NCBI RefSeq assembly: GCF_039871975.1
Contig: NZ_JBDPLL010000001.1
Direction: 5' to 3' (one strand)
Source of the DNA: Trichormus_B sp936914905
GTDB taxonomy: Bacteria; Cyanobacteriota; Cyanobacteriia; Cyanobacteriales; Nostocaceae
Length of the DNA: 64,000 nt
Part shown: positions 17,439-27,213 of the stretch, in pieces
Layout: every line of letters starts with the position of its first letter
Position numbering within the stretch: the stretch's first letter is position 1
Program-made: the position numbers and the translations under genes
The notes under the pieces: generated by a model
The model's database searches: none
Seen by the model: the letters and a program-made list of their open reading frames with translations, nothing else
What the model was told of the DNA's origin: nothing

Positions 17439-17717
17439 GTGTCAGTCGAAACCATTGAGAAGCGTTCAACAAACCGCAAGCTCGCGCCTCAGTATCGCGT
17501 TTTGCTCCATAACGACGACTACAACTCTATGGAGTATGTGGTTCAGGTGCTAATGAAGACTGTGCCGAGCATTACCCAGCCCCAGGCTGTGAGTATCATG
17601 ATGGAAGCCCATAATAGCGGGTTAGCCTTAGTTATTACCTGCACTCAGGAACACGCTGAGTTTTATTGTGAAACTTTAAAAGGTTATGGTTTAAGTAGCA
17701 CTATTGAACCTGCTTAA
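17439..17717 (+). CDS. clpS: ATP-dependent Clp protease adaptor ClpS
   Basis: ClpS binds N-degron substrates and passes them to ClpC/ClpP. The 92-residue protein shows the family core: YRVLLHNDDYNSMEYVVQVLMKTVPSIT near 19-46, then the QAVSIMMEAHNSGLALVITCTQEHAEFYCETLKGYGL block ending in the typical STIEPA tail. The start is GTG 17439. It stands alone, with the CPBP protease 57 bases downstream on the same strand, so a two-gene transcript is possible. Confidence 0.95.
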   Translation: MSVETIEKRSTNRKLAPQYRVLLHNDDYNSMEYVVQVLMKTVPSITQPQAVSIMMEAHNSGLALVITCTQEHAEFYCETLKGYGLSSTIEPA

Positions 17718-17774
17718 TAGTCATGAGTCATTGATCAACATATATAATACTGACTGATGATAATCGACTAATCC

Positions 17775-18608
17775 ATGATAAAAGTCAATCTAGATGAAAT
17801 CGCTCAACACCCTGCCCCTTTGAGGCTGGCTTGTTTTATGTTGATTTTATTACTGCTATGGTTGCCTTTAGCTGTACCAATATACTTACTACTACCTGAT
17901 TCTACTTTAGAAAGTACCTTGACAATGATCATACTCTATGTTGAGTTCATCTTTTTGCTGAAGGTATGGGGAAAACGAGTCTATCAGCAACCAAAAATAT
18001 TAACTCATTATGGTTTAGAGTTTTCCAGTCTAAATGGTGTAAATTTTGTTCAAGGTTTGGCTATTGGGTTAATTAGTGTTTTGATTGTATTTAGTTTACA
18101 GGGTTTGTTAGGTTGGTTGGTATGGGGACAACCAAAAGTTTTTTTATTGAAAATTATTTTAGAAGGTTTACTAGTTGGTTTCGGTGTTGGTTTTGCTGAA
18201 GAATTATTATTTCGTGGTTGGTTGTTGGATGAATTAAAAAGAGATTATGGTTTCAGTTTAGCAACTTGGATAGATTGTATTTTATTTGCTGTAGCCCATT
18301 TTATTAAACCTTTAGAGGCTATTATTCATACTTTACCACAATTTCCTGCTTTGGTATTGTTAGGATTAACGCAGGTATGGGGTAAAAGTTTATGTAGAGG
18401 AAGGTTAGGTTTACCAATAGGTTTACATGGTGGCTTAGTTTCGGGTTATTACATTATGAATGTGGGAAAAGTAACAAAATATTCAGGAGTAGTTCCAGAC
18501 TGGGTGACAGGTATAAATCATAATCCCTTACAGGGAATAATGGGAGTGTTATTTATGGGTGGACTAGCTTGGTGGATAAGGGGGAAAGCATTAAAAATGT
18601 ATGATTAA
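17775..18608 (+). CDS. CPBP family intramembrane glutamic endopeptidase
   Basis: A 277-residue polytopic membrane protein with several hydrophobic segments (about 18-40, 49-65, 92-118, 128-142 and later). The Abi/CAAX-protease motif EELLFRGW lies at 142-149 (EExxxR) and the second motif, FAVAHF, carries the conserved His. These Glu/His residues form the active site of Rce1-type proteases. The bacterial substrate is unknown. It overlaps the next reading frame by 8 bases at its stop. Confidence 0.9.
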   Translation: MIKVNLDEIAQHPAPLRLACFMLILLLLWLPLAVPIYLLLPDSTLESTLTMIILYVEFIFLLKVWGKRVYQQPKILTHYGLEFSSLNGVNFVQGLAIGLISVLIVFSLQGLLGWLVWGQPKVFLLKIILEGLLVGFGVGFAEELLFRGWLLDELKRDYGFSLATWIDCILFAVAHFIKPLEAIIHTLPQFPALVLLGLTQVWGKSLCRGRLGLPIGLHGGLVSGYYIMNVGKVTKYSGVVPDWVTGINHNPLQGIMGVLFMGGLAWWIRGKALKMYD

Positions 18609-18890
18609 GTACTTGGTTATTTTACTACTGTTGTTGATATTTTTTTGTCTTTTACATCTCCGGCGTTTGCTCTGGTTTGTCGTAATTATGATGGAGATAA
18701 AATTTGTATTCTTAATATTAAACGTAGTGCTAATAAACATTGGCAACCCTATTTTGCCATGAGTTTTGATCGTGTGAAAGCAGCTGTAGAAATCTACAAT
18801 TGTCGTGCTAAGTTTAAGGTAAATAAAGATGGGACTGTTTTGCAATTTAGAGAGAACAGTCCTGGTGAGATGATTTGTAGTTTTTTTTAA
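18601..18890 (+). pseudogene. Small secreted protein, apparent frameshift at a T7 tract
   Basis: ATG 18601 overlaps the stop of the protease gene and opens with MIKYLVILLLLLIF, a good signal-peptide start. The continuation that resembles a conserved cyanobacterial secreted protein (SPAFALVCRNYDGDKICILN...EMICSFF) is one frame away, joined at the T-run 18640-18646. Adding one T gives a continuous signal peptide ending in an AFA cleavage site and a mature protein of about 70 residues with four cysteines. Read as it stands, only a TTG start at 18645 is available for the second part. It may be a real mutation, slippage or a sequencing error. Confidence 0.6.
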
Positions 18891-19102
18891 AAGTAACCAT
18901 TAGGATAAATTAACACGTAATCTCTTGTCATGAAATACTTTCGAGCTAAATACTATCAGCTTCTCAAGGTATACGGGGTGTATTCTATTTATTTCCTGTA
19001 GGAAATATGCGCCAAATAATAAATTATAGTTATTCCTAGATATGGGAATACAGTTAGCCATTATTGCCAACGTGATATTTAATTCATAAACAAAAGTTAG
19101 GT

Positions 19103-19741
19103 TTAATAAACTGCCTCAAGCACTGTACCAACCAAACAAGCGCGATCTAAATCTACACCGCTGAAATTTGCAATTTCTAGCTCTGCACAAAGTAAGTTTG
19201 CCCCAGTTAAATTTGCTCCTGCTAAGTTTGCACCCCGCAAGTCAGCTTCTTCCAAATTAGCTTTACTTAATAAAGTTCCTTGTAAATCAGCCCCACTCAA
19301 GTCTGCACCTTTAAGATTTGCCCCTGTGAGGTTAGCACCACGCAGGTCAGCACCCCGAAAATCAACACCTTGTAAATTCACACTCATCAAATTAGCACCA
19401 CTCAAGAAAGCACCTGCGAAAGAGGTATCGCTGAGTGTAGCACCCATTAAGTTAGCACCACGCAAATTACTACCCCGCAAGTCCGCACTAGTTAAGTCAG
19501 CTTGCATCAAGTTTGCTCCCATGAGGTTAGCTCGCAAGTCAGTTTCTTGGAGGTTAGCACCCATTAAGTTCGCTCCTTCTAAATGTGCTCCTTCCAGTCT
19601 AGAACCTGTAAAGTTAGCACCAATGAGGGTTGCACCGGCTAAGTTGACACAGCTTAAATCTATTTGGGATAGTTCGGCGTCTTCTAAGTCTGCTCCTGGC
19701 AGTTGTTTGATTTTTCCCGATCTAATAGATTCTATATTCAT
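19103..19741 (-). CDS. Pentapeptide-repeat protein
   Basis: A 212-residue protein built almost wholly of A(D/N)LxG-type pentapeptides (for example GANLMGANLQETDLR, SADLRGSNLRGANLMGA), which fold as a right-handed quadrilateral beta-helix. About 35 repeats run from residue 20 to the end; one spot near residue 70 (DLRANLMGANL) is a partial repeat. Function is not predictable. The start overlaps the stop of the upstream DICT gene by 4 bases (ATGA-type), indicating translational coupling. The plus-strand open frame here is a mirror of the repeat. Confidence 0.93.
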   Translation of the reverse strand: MNIESIRSGKIKQLPGADLEDAELSQIDLSCVNLAGATLIGANFTGSRLEGAHLEGANLMGANLQETDLRANLMGANLMQADLTSADLRGSNLRGANLMGATLSDTSFAGAFLSGANLMSVNLQGVDFRGADLRGANLTGANLKGADLSGADLQGTLLSKANLEEADLRGANLAGANLTGANLLCAELEIANFSGVDLDRACLVGTVLEAVY

Positions 19742-21120
19742 TGGGGGTAACGATTAATCTCTTCATTGCTTTTACTATGGCTATCCCATCGAGAATCCAG
19801 TAACCATATACCTCTGCTAATTTTTGTTCTCATCAAGGGTAAGTCTAGTCCTTCTTCTAAACCCATCACTAACAAAGTTAGTATATCTATCAGTTTAGGG
19901 TCGAAACGCGTAGATTGTTGCTGTCTGCACTCATTTAAGGCTTGAGTAAATACATCTTTTTTACTTGTTTCTGAGTATAGTTGTTTGCTAACTTTCCATT
20001 GAAAGCTTGCTGCTAATGCCAAGATTCTTGACTCTAAGGGAATTTCGTCTCCTGCTAAACCTGCTGGTTGACCTGTTCCATTCCACCACTCTGTTTGGTG
20101 CGTGATAATTTGGGCAACTGCTCGCAGTCGTGGCATTGTCCGTAGTGTTTGCGCTCCTAGGACAAGGGGGCAGGTTAAAGGACAACTGGGGGCATCTTCT
20201 TGGTAACTTGTGGATACACTGGGAGTGAGTACGCTTTCTACTCTTTGGAGTGGATCTATACGGTGTAATAAGGCGGCAAGACGCAATCTTTTAATTTGCC
20301 ATGCTGGTAAATCCAATAATTGCCCCATTGTCTCGACAATTGCGACTACTTCTGGCGCGGCCATGGGATTGTTGATCTCTACTAAATCTAGCAGTTGCGC
20401 CATCCGTAAAAATGCCTGGACTTCGTTAGAAACTAAGTTACGATCTAGGACTGGGGGAATAGTTAAATTATTTTGTTCTGTGTGCAAGTAATCAACTACG
20501 CGCGTGACAACTGTGCTTACATCTTTGGGTGAGATGATGGCGGCTTTAATTGCTTGTTTATGGGTGTTGAGTTTATTGGCTAGTTCTGGGTTATATTTTT
20601 CAATGTGAGCGATTACAAACTCTGCTGTCTCTCTTACTAATTCAGGCTCAAATGTCCACAAACCATAGAATTTACGCTCTAAATCCGAAGTCGGTAAACC
20701 ACCACTACCATAATCAGTTTCAGATAATTCTTGACAAATTACCATTGCTGTGTATTGGGGTGAAAAAATAATCAAGTGCCACTCCTGTCCCACAGGATCA
20801 TCTGCTTCTAATCCTACTAAATTAACATTAGGTAGCTGACTGGTAGGATGTTCAGCAAAGCCAGCATCAGCAGCAGCCATAATCACAATTTCACGGCTTT
20901 TTTGGGCAATATCTGCGTATCTATTTGCCTCTTGCAGATACCATTTACCTCGTTGGAATGCCGTTATTACTAAAAGCTGACGTTCTTCAGTTAAAATGTG
21001 GTCTTCCAGAGCGTGACACAAAGCAACCAGGGTATTTTTGTAATACACTCCAAAGTGAATCGGCCTTGTACTGTAACGATGGGCTATTTCTAGTTGTTGG
21101 AGAATTGAACCTTGTAACAT
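19738..21120 (-). CDS. DICT sensory domain protein with degenerate HD-GYP-like C-terminus
   Basis: 460 residues. The N-terminal part (about 1-160) matches the DICT sensory domain (RPIHFGVYYKNTLVALCHALEDHIL). The C-terminal part resembles an HD-GYP phosphodiesterase (LRLAALLHRIDP; HQTEWWNGTGQPAGLAGDEIPLESRILALAASF), but the HD pair reads HR and GYP reads GQP, so catalysis is doubtful. DICT domains accompany cyclic-dinucleotide and light-signalling modules. It is coupled to the downstream pentapeptide gene. A sensory or scaffold role is inferred. Confidence 0.85.
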   Translation of the reverse strand: MLQGSILQQLEIAHRYSTRPIHFGVYYKNTLVALCHALEDHILTEERQLLVITAFQRGKWYLQEANRYADIAQKSREIVIMAAADAGFAEHPTSQLPNVNLVGLEADDPVGQEWHLIIFSPQYTAMVICQELSETDYGSGGLPTSDLERKFYGLWTFEPELVRETAEFVIAHIEKYNPELANKLNTHKQAIKAAIISPKDVSTVVTRVVDYLHTEQNNLTIPPVLDRNLVSNEVQAFLRMAQLLDLVEINNPMAAPEVVAIVETMGQLLDLPAWQIKRLRLAALLHRIDPLQRVESVLTPSVSTSYQEDAPSCPLTCPLVLGAQTLRTMPRLRAVAQIITHQTEWWNGTGQPAGLAGDEIPLESRILALAASFQWKVSKQLYSETSKKDVFTQALNECRQQQSTRFDPKLIDILTLLVMGLEEGLDLPLMRTKISRGIWLLDSRWDSHSKSNEEINRYPQ

Positions 21121-21184
21121 GGAGTTCGAGAGTTTGGGAGTTCGGGAGTCATTAAGGGTAGGTTTTCCCCACCCATTCAGGAGT

Positions 21185-22828
21185 TCAGGATTTTAGTATC
21201 CCTGCAAGTTGCTTTTCTTTGGCTTCAATTGGTGCAGAAAGTGCTGTTTCCAGTTCGGCACAACCTAATTTATTTTCTAAGATATTCATAACTTCTCGTC
21301 CGAAGTCATTAGGGTTACGTTGCCAAGCTTGTAAACAAATTTCACCAAAGAATGAACCCAATGGTTCAGGATTCCACAGGAGTTTTTTAGCTGTCCAGGG
21401 CATCAAACTCATAGGATCATAACCTGGTTTGAGGATACCTTCTTTAAAAGCATATTCTTCCAAGTGGGTATGGGGTTGGAGTCCAATAAAGAAAATAGTA
21501 GGTTCGACTTTATCAGCACCAAAGATTCGTTCCAGTTCCCGGTGATAGGCAATTGTTTGGCGGATGGTTTCGGGACGTTCGTCAATCACGTTAAAGGAGT
21601 AATTGACGGAAACCATATCGTTGAAACCGGCTGATTTTAAATCACGGCAATTTTGTAAAACGGTTCGCAAGTTGTAACCCATCCGCATTTTGCGTACAAG
21701 TTCTTGAGAACCACTGGTAATGCCGATTTCAAAATAATTCATACCACTTTTAGCCATCAGCTCACACAACTTTGGTGTTAAGTTGTCTGCTCTAATATAT
21801 GCTGCCCAATTGATATCAGTCATGCCAGAATCGACAATTTTCTGCAACAGTTCTACAGCATCATCAATATATCTCCGGGCAGGGATAAATTGAGCATCAG
21901 TAAACCAGAAGTTTTTAATCCCACGATTATATAATTGTCGCATCTCCGCTACGACTTCATCAGCGGGATTAATTCGGACCTGTTTACCTTCAACAACAGT
22001 GTAAACACAATAACAGCAGTTGTGGGGACAACCACGCTTAGTTTGGACACCAATGTAGAAATCTTGATCTTGCAAGTAATAGTTAAATTCTGGCCAGATG
22101 GTTTCTATATAGTCGTAGTTACAAGCAGTTTTTTCTAGGGGTGTGGGTTGTTCATGAATCAGGCGTTTCCGTGGTTGATTTTCTCCCACTACATAGCAAC
22201 GTTCATCTCGAAATTCTTGTCCACCTAGAAATTTTGCTAACAGGGTTTCCCCTTCACCTACAGAAATAATTGTTCCTGCTGGTAGGCTTTTACCTAACTG
22301 TTCATAAAATACGCTGACAGCACCACCACCTACAAGTATACGCCCTTGAGAATGATATTTTTGGGCGCGTTTTAACCCCCGCTTAATTAATCCCAGGTTA
22401 CGCCATAATTCGACATAGTAAGCAATGAAGATTCGCAAACCACCTAATGCACCACGTAATTTTATGAATGGGTTTTTAGCATAGTAGAATTCAAAGGCGT
22501 TTTGTAGCGGATTACCTCCACGTCCACCCACTGGAGCATATATTTGAATATCTCGCCAAGAAAACACTAGGAGTGTGGGCTTAAATTCATCAATGCAGGA
22601 GTCTAGGGCAACAGCATAGTCTAGAGGTGGGACTGTGCCTAAGTCGAAAATCCGCTGTTGAATCTTGGGAAAGAGCTTGTGGACATGATCACAAAGATAA
22701 ACAACCCCAATGGGAAAGATGGGGTTACAGGGAAGGCGAACGTAAAGTATTCGGTTTTCCATCATAGTTGTTTTAACTTCCATCTTACCAATTTTCAGGG
22801 TAGATCTACATAAACACCCAGTAGACAT
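21185..22828 (-). CDS. B12-binding-like radical SAM protein, cyanobacterial family
   Basis: 547 residues from the longest start; ATG 22783 or the ATG-ATG at 22765/22762 (MMENRILYVRLPCNP) is more likely the true start. The first about 220 residues form a B12-binding-like region without an obvious DxHxxG cobalamin ligand motif. The radical SAM cluster motif is CPHNCCYC (CxxxCxxC) near residue 266. It resembles a conserved cyanobacterial radical SAM family that annotation links to photosystem II high-light acclimation; I give that only as a possibility. No partner gene is adjacent. Confidence 0.8.
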   Translation of the reverse strand: MSTGCLCRSTLKIGKMEVKTTMMENRILYVRLPCNPIFPIGVVYLCDHVHKLFPKIQQRIFDLGTVPPLDYAVALDSCIDEFKPTLLVFSWRDIQIYAPVGGRGGNPLQNAFEFYYAKNPFIKLRGALGGLRIFIAYYVELWRNLGLIKRGLKRAQKYHSQGRILVGGGAVSVFYEQLGKSLPAGTIISVGEGETLLAKFLGGQEFRDERCYVVGENQPRKRLIHEQPTPLEKTACNYDYIETIWPEFNYYLQDQDFYIGVQTKRGCPHNCCYCVYTVVEGKQVRINPADEVVAEMRQLYNRGIKNFWFTDAQFIPARRYIDDAVELLQKIVDSGMTDINWAAYIRADNLTPKLCELMAKSGMNYFEIGITSGSQELVRKMRMGYNLRTVLQNCRDLKSAGFNDMVSVNYSFNVIDERPETIRQTIAYHRELERIFGADKVEPTIFFIGLQPHTHLEEYAFKEGILKPGYDPMSLMPWTAKKLLWNPEPLGSFFGEICLQAWQRNPNDFGREVMNILENKLGCAELETALSAPIEAKEKQLAGILKS

Positions 22829-23262
22829 CTCCAGAAATTAAATATGCGTCATCTAAAACCCTTGTAAGCACTTTCCATGGACAGCCTCTACCTTCTTTGT
22901 CGGAGATGTCTAGTTTGAACTTGTAGGTTAGTGTAGTTAATCTTAATTAACCAATATTTACTTTTATTTTACTTGACTAAATAAATAAGCTAAATAAATA
23001 AGCTAAATAAATAAGCTAAATAAATAAGCTAATGCTTATAGGCGTAAATTTTCTTAGCTTTAAAGTGATAAAAAGTAAAATTGCCTGGCATTACAATTAG
23101 TGGATGGATCAACACTAACTGCTTCATTCGATTTCACTGCGGGTAATTTTAGCAACTATAAAGGAAAAATTAGCTCGCCTCAAAATTACTAAAATTTCAA
23201 AGCAAGCTAATCCTTATTGATACTAGTATTATTGTTCTTCGTGCCTTACTGGTTCGTTTCTC
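22829..23262. other. Intergenic region with tandem repeat
   Basis: About 430 bases between two minus-strand genes. They hold the 13-bp tandem repeat at 22977-23028. No coding frame was recognised. Part of it is the upstream region of the radical SAM gene. Confidence 0.5.
22977..23028. repeat. 13-bp tandem repeat, four exact copies
   Basis: CTAAATAAATAAG is repeated four times without change, followed by a partial CTAA. The unit is extremely AT-rich. It is a simple slippage-type repeat, not a CRISPR array (no spacers). Confidence 0.95.
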
Positions 23263-24666
23263 TTAAAGCTGCTTCACTTCCGCAACCAACTTAGCCACCA
23301 TATCCTTAGCACTACCAAACAACATCGTTGTCTTATCCTTATAAAACAACTCATTATCAACACCGGCAAAACCTGCACTCATCCCGCGCTTAATCACAAT
23401 AGTCTGCCTTGCCCGATCAACTTCTAAAATCGGCATTCCATAAATAGGACTATTCGTATCACTACGCGCTGCTGGATTAACTACATCATTAGCACCAATC
23501 ACTAATGCTACATCAGCTTGTTCGAACTGGGGATTAATATCATCCATATCGTACAACTGGGTATAAGCCACATTAGCCTCAGCCAATAATACGTTCATGT
23601 GTCCAGGCATTCTCCCTGCAACAGGGTGAATCGCATATTTAACATCCACACCCATGCGTTCTAGTTGATCTGCCAACTCACGGACGCTATGCTGTGCTTG
23701 AGCAACGGCCATACCGTATCCTGGTACAATTACTACAGAACGGGCATATCCCAACATCATTGCCCCTTCTTCGGGATCGATACTGCGGACTATTTGATTA
23801 CTTGCACCAGCAGCTGCATCACCAGTAGCGGTAGAAACTGAACCGAAGGCACTAAATAAGACACTGAATAATGACCGATTCATAGCCTTACACATAATCT
23901 CTGTAAGGATTAAACCAGAAGCACCTACCAAAGCACCAGCGATGATTAACATATTGTTCATCACTACAAAACCCGCAGCACCAGCAGCTACACCTGAGAG
24001 GGAGTTCAAGAGGGAGATTACCACAGGCATATCACCGCCCCCAATTGGCAGTACAAACATCACACCTAATACCAAGGAGACAGCTACCAGCGCTAAAAAG
24101 ATGGGTAAACTATCTCGTGACATGATTAAATAGGTACTTCCAGCTATATATGTTCCTAACAGTAAGAGGTTAAATAGTCCTTGGAAAGGAAAGGTGATGG
24201 GTGTGCCACTAACTAAACCTTGCAGTTTTGCAAAAGCAAGAAAACTTCCGCTTAATGTCACACCACCGATTAACACATCCAACAACATGGAAATGTTGAC
24301 ATCAAAGGGAATGGTTTGAGAACTTCCTAATAACCGCCAAAATTCGGCAACTGCTATAAGTGCGGAAGATGCACCACCCAAACCGTTGAGTAAACCCACC
24401 ATTTGTGGTATTTCGGTCATTTGTACTTTGTAAGCTACAACAACACCAATAACTGAACCAATGGCCAAACCTACTAAAATCATTTCGTAATTTAATACTT
24501 GCTGATCTAGCATTGTGGCGATAATTGCTAACAGCATTCCCACTGCAGCTACAAAATTACCCTTTCTGGCTGTAGCTGGTGAACCAAGTTTTTTCAAACC
24601 CAGAATGAATAATGATGCAGCGACTAAGTAGCTCAGCTGAATCCCAGTTGGTAAAAAGTCGCTCAT
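23263..24666 (-). CDS. pntB: NAD(P) transhydrogenase subunit beta
   Basis: PntB (467 residues) forms part of the proton channel (dII) and the NADP(H)-binding domain III of the proton-translocating transhydrogenase, which makes NADPH from NADH using the proton gradient. About eight membrane helices fill the first 260 residues. The C-terminal domain shows the nucleotide-binding GYGMAVAQAQH, HPVAGRMPGHMNVLLAEA and DVALVIGANDVVNPAAR motifs. The start overlaps the pntA2 stop by 4 bases, giving translational coupling. Last gene of pntA1-pntA2-pntB. Confidence 0.96.
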   Translation of the reverse strand: MSDFLPTGIQLSYLVAASLFILGLKKLGSPATARKGNFVAAVGMLLAIIATMLDQQVLNYEMILVGLAIGSVIGVVVAYKVQMTEIPQMVGLLNGLGGASSALIAVAEFWRLLGSSQTIPFDVNISMLLDVLIGGVTLSGSFLAFAKLQGLVSGTPITFPFQGLFNLLLLGTYIAGSTYLIMSRDSLPIFLALVAVSLVLGVMFVLPIGGGDMPVVISLLNSLSGVAAGAAGFVVMNNMLIIAGALVGASGLILTEIMCKAMNRSLFSVLFSAFGSVSTATGDAAAGASNQIVRSIDPEEGAMMLGYARSVVIVPGYGMAVAQAQHSVRELADQLERMGVDVKYAIHPVAGRMPGHMNVLLAEANVAYTQLYDMDDINPQFEQADVALVIGANDVVNPAARSDTNSPIYGMPILEVDRARQTIVIKRGMSAGFAGVDNELFYKDKTTMLFGSAKDMVAKLVAEVKQL

Positions 24667-24956
24667 GCTTTAACTTCCTTTTTTTTGAACATTTGTAGCA
24701 TTCTGTCTGTGACGAGGAAACCACCGACAACGTTAACCATTGCCAAAATCAGAGCTACTAAACCGAGAATTACAGGTAAATTAGTGTTTTTTTCCCCCGC
24801 AGCAAGTATTGCACCAATTACGGAAATACCGGAAATGGCATTTGAACCCGACATTAAGGGAGTGTGGAGTGTGGGGGGAACTTTGTTGATAACTTCAAAG
24901 CCAATGAAAGAGGCTAAGACGACTACGAATAAGGCGGCGAGTAATGCTTCTGTCAT
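24663..24956 (-). CDS. NAD(P) transhydrogenase subunit alpha, part 2 (membrane)
   Basis: A 97-residue protein with three hydrophobic helices (about 5-23, 47-58, 60-85) and the FEVINKVPPTLHTPLMSGSNAISGI signature. It corresponds to the C-terminal membrane part of E. coli PntA. Cyanobacteria carry the alpha subunit as two genes, as seen here. It is coupled to pntB by a 4-base overlap and lies 167 bases after pntA1. Confidence 0.95.
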   Translation of the reverse strand: MTEALLAALFVVVLASFIGFEVINKVPPTLHTPLMSGSNAISGISVIGAILAAGEKNTNLPVILGLVALILAMVNVVGGFLVTDRMLQMFKKKEVKA

Positions 24957-25123
24957 GTCAATTTTGGATTGAAGAATTGGGTTTCGCGCAATCGCTTTTA
25001 GCGTTCGTGTAACATCCGGGAGGCATATCTCGTAAGACTATTCCCTAAGGTGCAAAGACGCAAAAAAGGGAAGGAACATATCTCGTCCGTTCATCTGTGT
25101 TTTAAATCTTTGTGCACTGGTGG

Positions 25124-26278
25124 TTAAACTGTGGCTGTCTGTAGGGCTTCTTTGATTCGTTGGTTTCTAATTTCTCCACAATGAGTAATGCAAGCTGCGT
25201 CTACGATGTCGTCACCAAAGTTGATTTGCAAGGCTTTGTCTTGGATTAGTAGTTGCATTAATGAGGTGATGTTTTTTGCATAGAGTTGGCTGGCGTGTAG
25301 TGGCATCGATGAGGGCAGATTGATGGGTCCAATAATTGTTACACCGTTCCAAACTATGTCTTTACCTGGTGCGGTACAAGCGCAGTTTCCACCCTGTTCC
25401 GCGGCTAAATCCACAATAACAGAACCAGGTTTCATTACTCTTAGCATTTCTTCTGTCAGGAGAATGGGGGCTTTTCTGCCTGGTACTTGGGCTGTGGTAA
25501 TTACTACGTCTGAGTTTTTGACGTGGGTGGTTACTAGTTCTTGGGTACGTTTTTTACTGTCTTCGGAGATTTCTTTAGCGTAACCACCTGTGGCTACAGT
25601 TTCTTCTTCTAGTTTAACTTCTACGAATTTCGCGCCTAAGCTTTGTACTTCTTCTTTCACTGCTGGGCGAATATCAAAGGCTTCTACGACTGCTCCTAGT
25701 CTACGGGCTGTGGCGATGGCTTGCAATCCTGCTACACCTGCTCCCATAATAAATACTTTGGCTGGGGGGATTGTCCCGGCAGCGGTGGTTAACATCGGAA
25801 AATATTTTGGTAATGCTGCTGCTGCTAACAGTACGCTTTTATATCCTGCTAATGATGCTTGGGAAGATAAAGCATCCATGCTTTGCGCCCTGGTCGTACG
25901 GGGGATTAACTCCATACTGAACGCTGTAATTTGCCGATTTGCCAATTTCTGTGCTATGACAGGATTACCCAAGGGATTCAAAAAGCTGATTAAAACTGAT
26001 CCTGGTTTGAGTAAGTCAATTTCCGAAAGTCCATCTTCTCTATCTTGGGGAGGACTTACTTTCAGTAGTATATCTGCTTCACTCCATAATGTTGCTACAT
26101 CACTGATAATTTTTGCACCTGCTGCTTCATAGTCTGCATTTGTGAAATATGCTTTGTCTCCAGCACCACTTTCTACATAAATTTCTAAACCTTGTTTGAG
26201 CAATTTAGCTACAATGTCAGGAATTAATGACACACGACGTTCACAAACTTCAATTTCTTTAGCAACTACTATTTTCAT
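25124..26278 (-). CDS. NAD(P) transhydrogenase subunit alpha, part 1 (NAD-binding)
   Basis: A 384-residue soluble domain I subunit that binds NAD(H). Family features: KEIEVCERRVSLIPD near the N-terminus, SMDALSSQASLAGYKSVLLAA near 130-150, the Rossmann glycine motif MGAGVAGLQAIATARRLGA near 173-191, and an AEQGGNC loop near 293. The ATG is preceded by a good AGGAGA Shine-Dalgarno. First gene of the operon; the long upstream gap probably holds its promoter. Confidence 0.96.
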   Translation of the reverse strand: MKIVVAKEIEVCERRVSLIPDIVAKLLKQGLEIYVESGAGDKAYFTNADYEAAGAKIISDVATLWSEADILLKVSPPQDREDGLSEIDLLKPGSVLISFLNPLGNPVIAQKLANRQITAFSMELIPRTTRAQSMDALSSQASLAGYKSVLLAAAALPKYFPMLTTAAGTIPPAKVFIMGAGVAGLQAIATARRLGAVVEAFDIRPAVKEEVQSLGAKFVEVKLEEETVATGGYAKEISEDSKKRTQELVTTHVKNSDVVITTAQVPGRKAPILLTEEMLRVMKPGSVIVDLAAEQGGNCACTAPGKDIVWNGVTIIGPINLPSSMPLHASQLYAKNITSLMQLLIQDKALQINFGDDIVDAACITHCGEIRNQRIKEALQTATV

Positions 26279-26677
26279 GGAATCTCCTGAAGATAAATAC
26301 CTACATATCTACCATATCTACTAACTATGGAATTTCTCTGTTGAAGGATTTCCGCCACTTTATGGTATATAAGCGGGTAATCTCAGCCCTGATTTTTTTA
26401 GTAGATTTCAAATTCAACTCTGTCTTCTCCACTCTTATTTCTCTCCCCCAGCAAAGCTTGATTATGCCAATGAAAAAGCATGTACCAATACTAGATAGTT
26501 GTATACTTACTAATTTAGTTATTGCACATCTTATGGTCTTTTTCTGATGTTCTATCTATGTCTTCAGATTATTTTTGGGATTGATAAACTTTGCTATTTT
26601 TGTTGGCATCATGCAATTTTCATTCAATTTCGCCACTTTGCTTTTTTTCCCATTACAATTATTATTATAATAATAAT

Positions 26678-26715
26678 CTTGTTCATCTTTTATGATCTTG
26701 TTCATCTTTTATGAT
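26678..26715. repeat. 19-bp tandem duplication
   Basis: CTTGTTCATCTTTTATGAT occurs twice head-to-tail at 26678-26696 and 26697-26715, an exact duplication in non-coding DNA. Confidence 0.9.
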
Positions 26716-27157
26716 TTCATTCCTGTTGCTCAATAATCTTAGGAGTTCCTAAAATACCAATAGTTCAGATGGTTAATAGCAACATATCTATACTTAATTG
26801 TCGTGGATATGGAAAATAAAACTCTGTTTACAATACATCTGAGCAGCTACCGCAGTCAACTGGAAAGTTCGAGTCTAACCAATTTACCGCAATTTAACTA
26901 GTGATCGCCAAAGTCATATTTCAACTTTTATAAATTTCTTTTTACACTTCTCAATATTTATATATACTTGAAAACATTTAAGCAGATAAACTAATCTAAT
27001 TGAATGTAAAATATCAAATATACAAGGATCAGGAGATAAGATTAAGTTTCTTTCCCCACATCCTACTACACCCTGTACCCTTAATTTTATATGCAGAAGG
27101 CACTTTGATCTTGATTTTTCGTCTATGTTTTACTCATAAAGTAGTAAAGTTTAGCTA

Positions 27158-27213
27158 CTAAAATCTTAAGTAACAGTCACGTTAGTAAACGTGACTGTTA
27201 CTTAAGATTTTAG
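27158..27213. repeat. Perfect 26-bp inverted repeat, 4-base loop
   Basis: Arms 27158-27183 and 27188-27213 are exact reverse complements around AGTA. The arm contains AAGTAACAGTCACGTT. It ends 30 bases before the ATG of the DUF2808 gene, leaving the GAGG Shine-Dalgarno free. It could act as a 5' leader hairpin, a bidirectional transcript end or a miniature-element remnant; no T-run follows on the plus strand. Confidence 0.9.

Noticed and set aside
19326..19757. 143-residue plus-strand frame opposite the pentapeptide gene
   Set aside because: A mirror of the regular pentapeptide codons (K/P/A-rich), not an independent gene.
25590..26132. 180-residue plus-strand frame opposite pntA1
   Set aside because: Antisense shadow; the minus-strand gene is unambiguous.
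26341..26547. 68-residue frame in the pnt-DUF2808 gap
   Set aside because: No ribosome-binding site, and the composition is that of AT-rich non-coding DNA.
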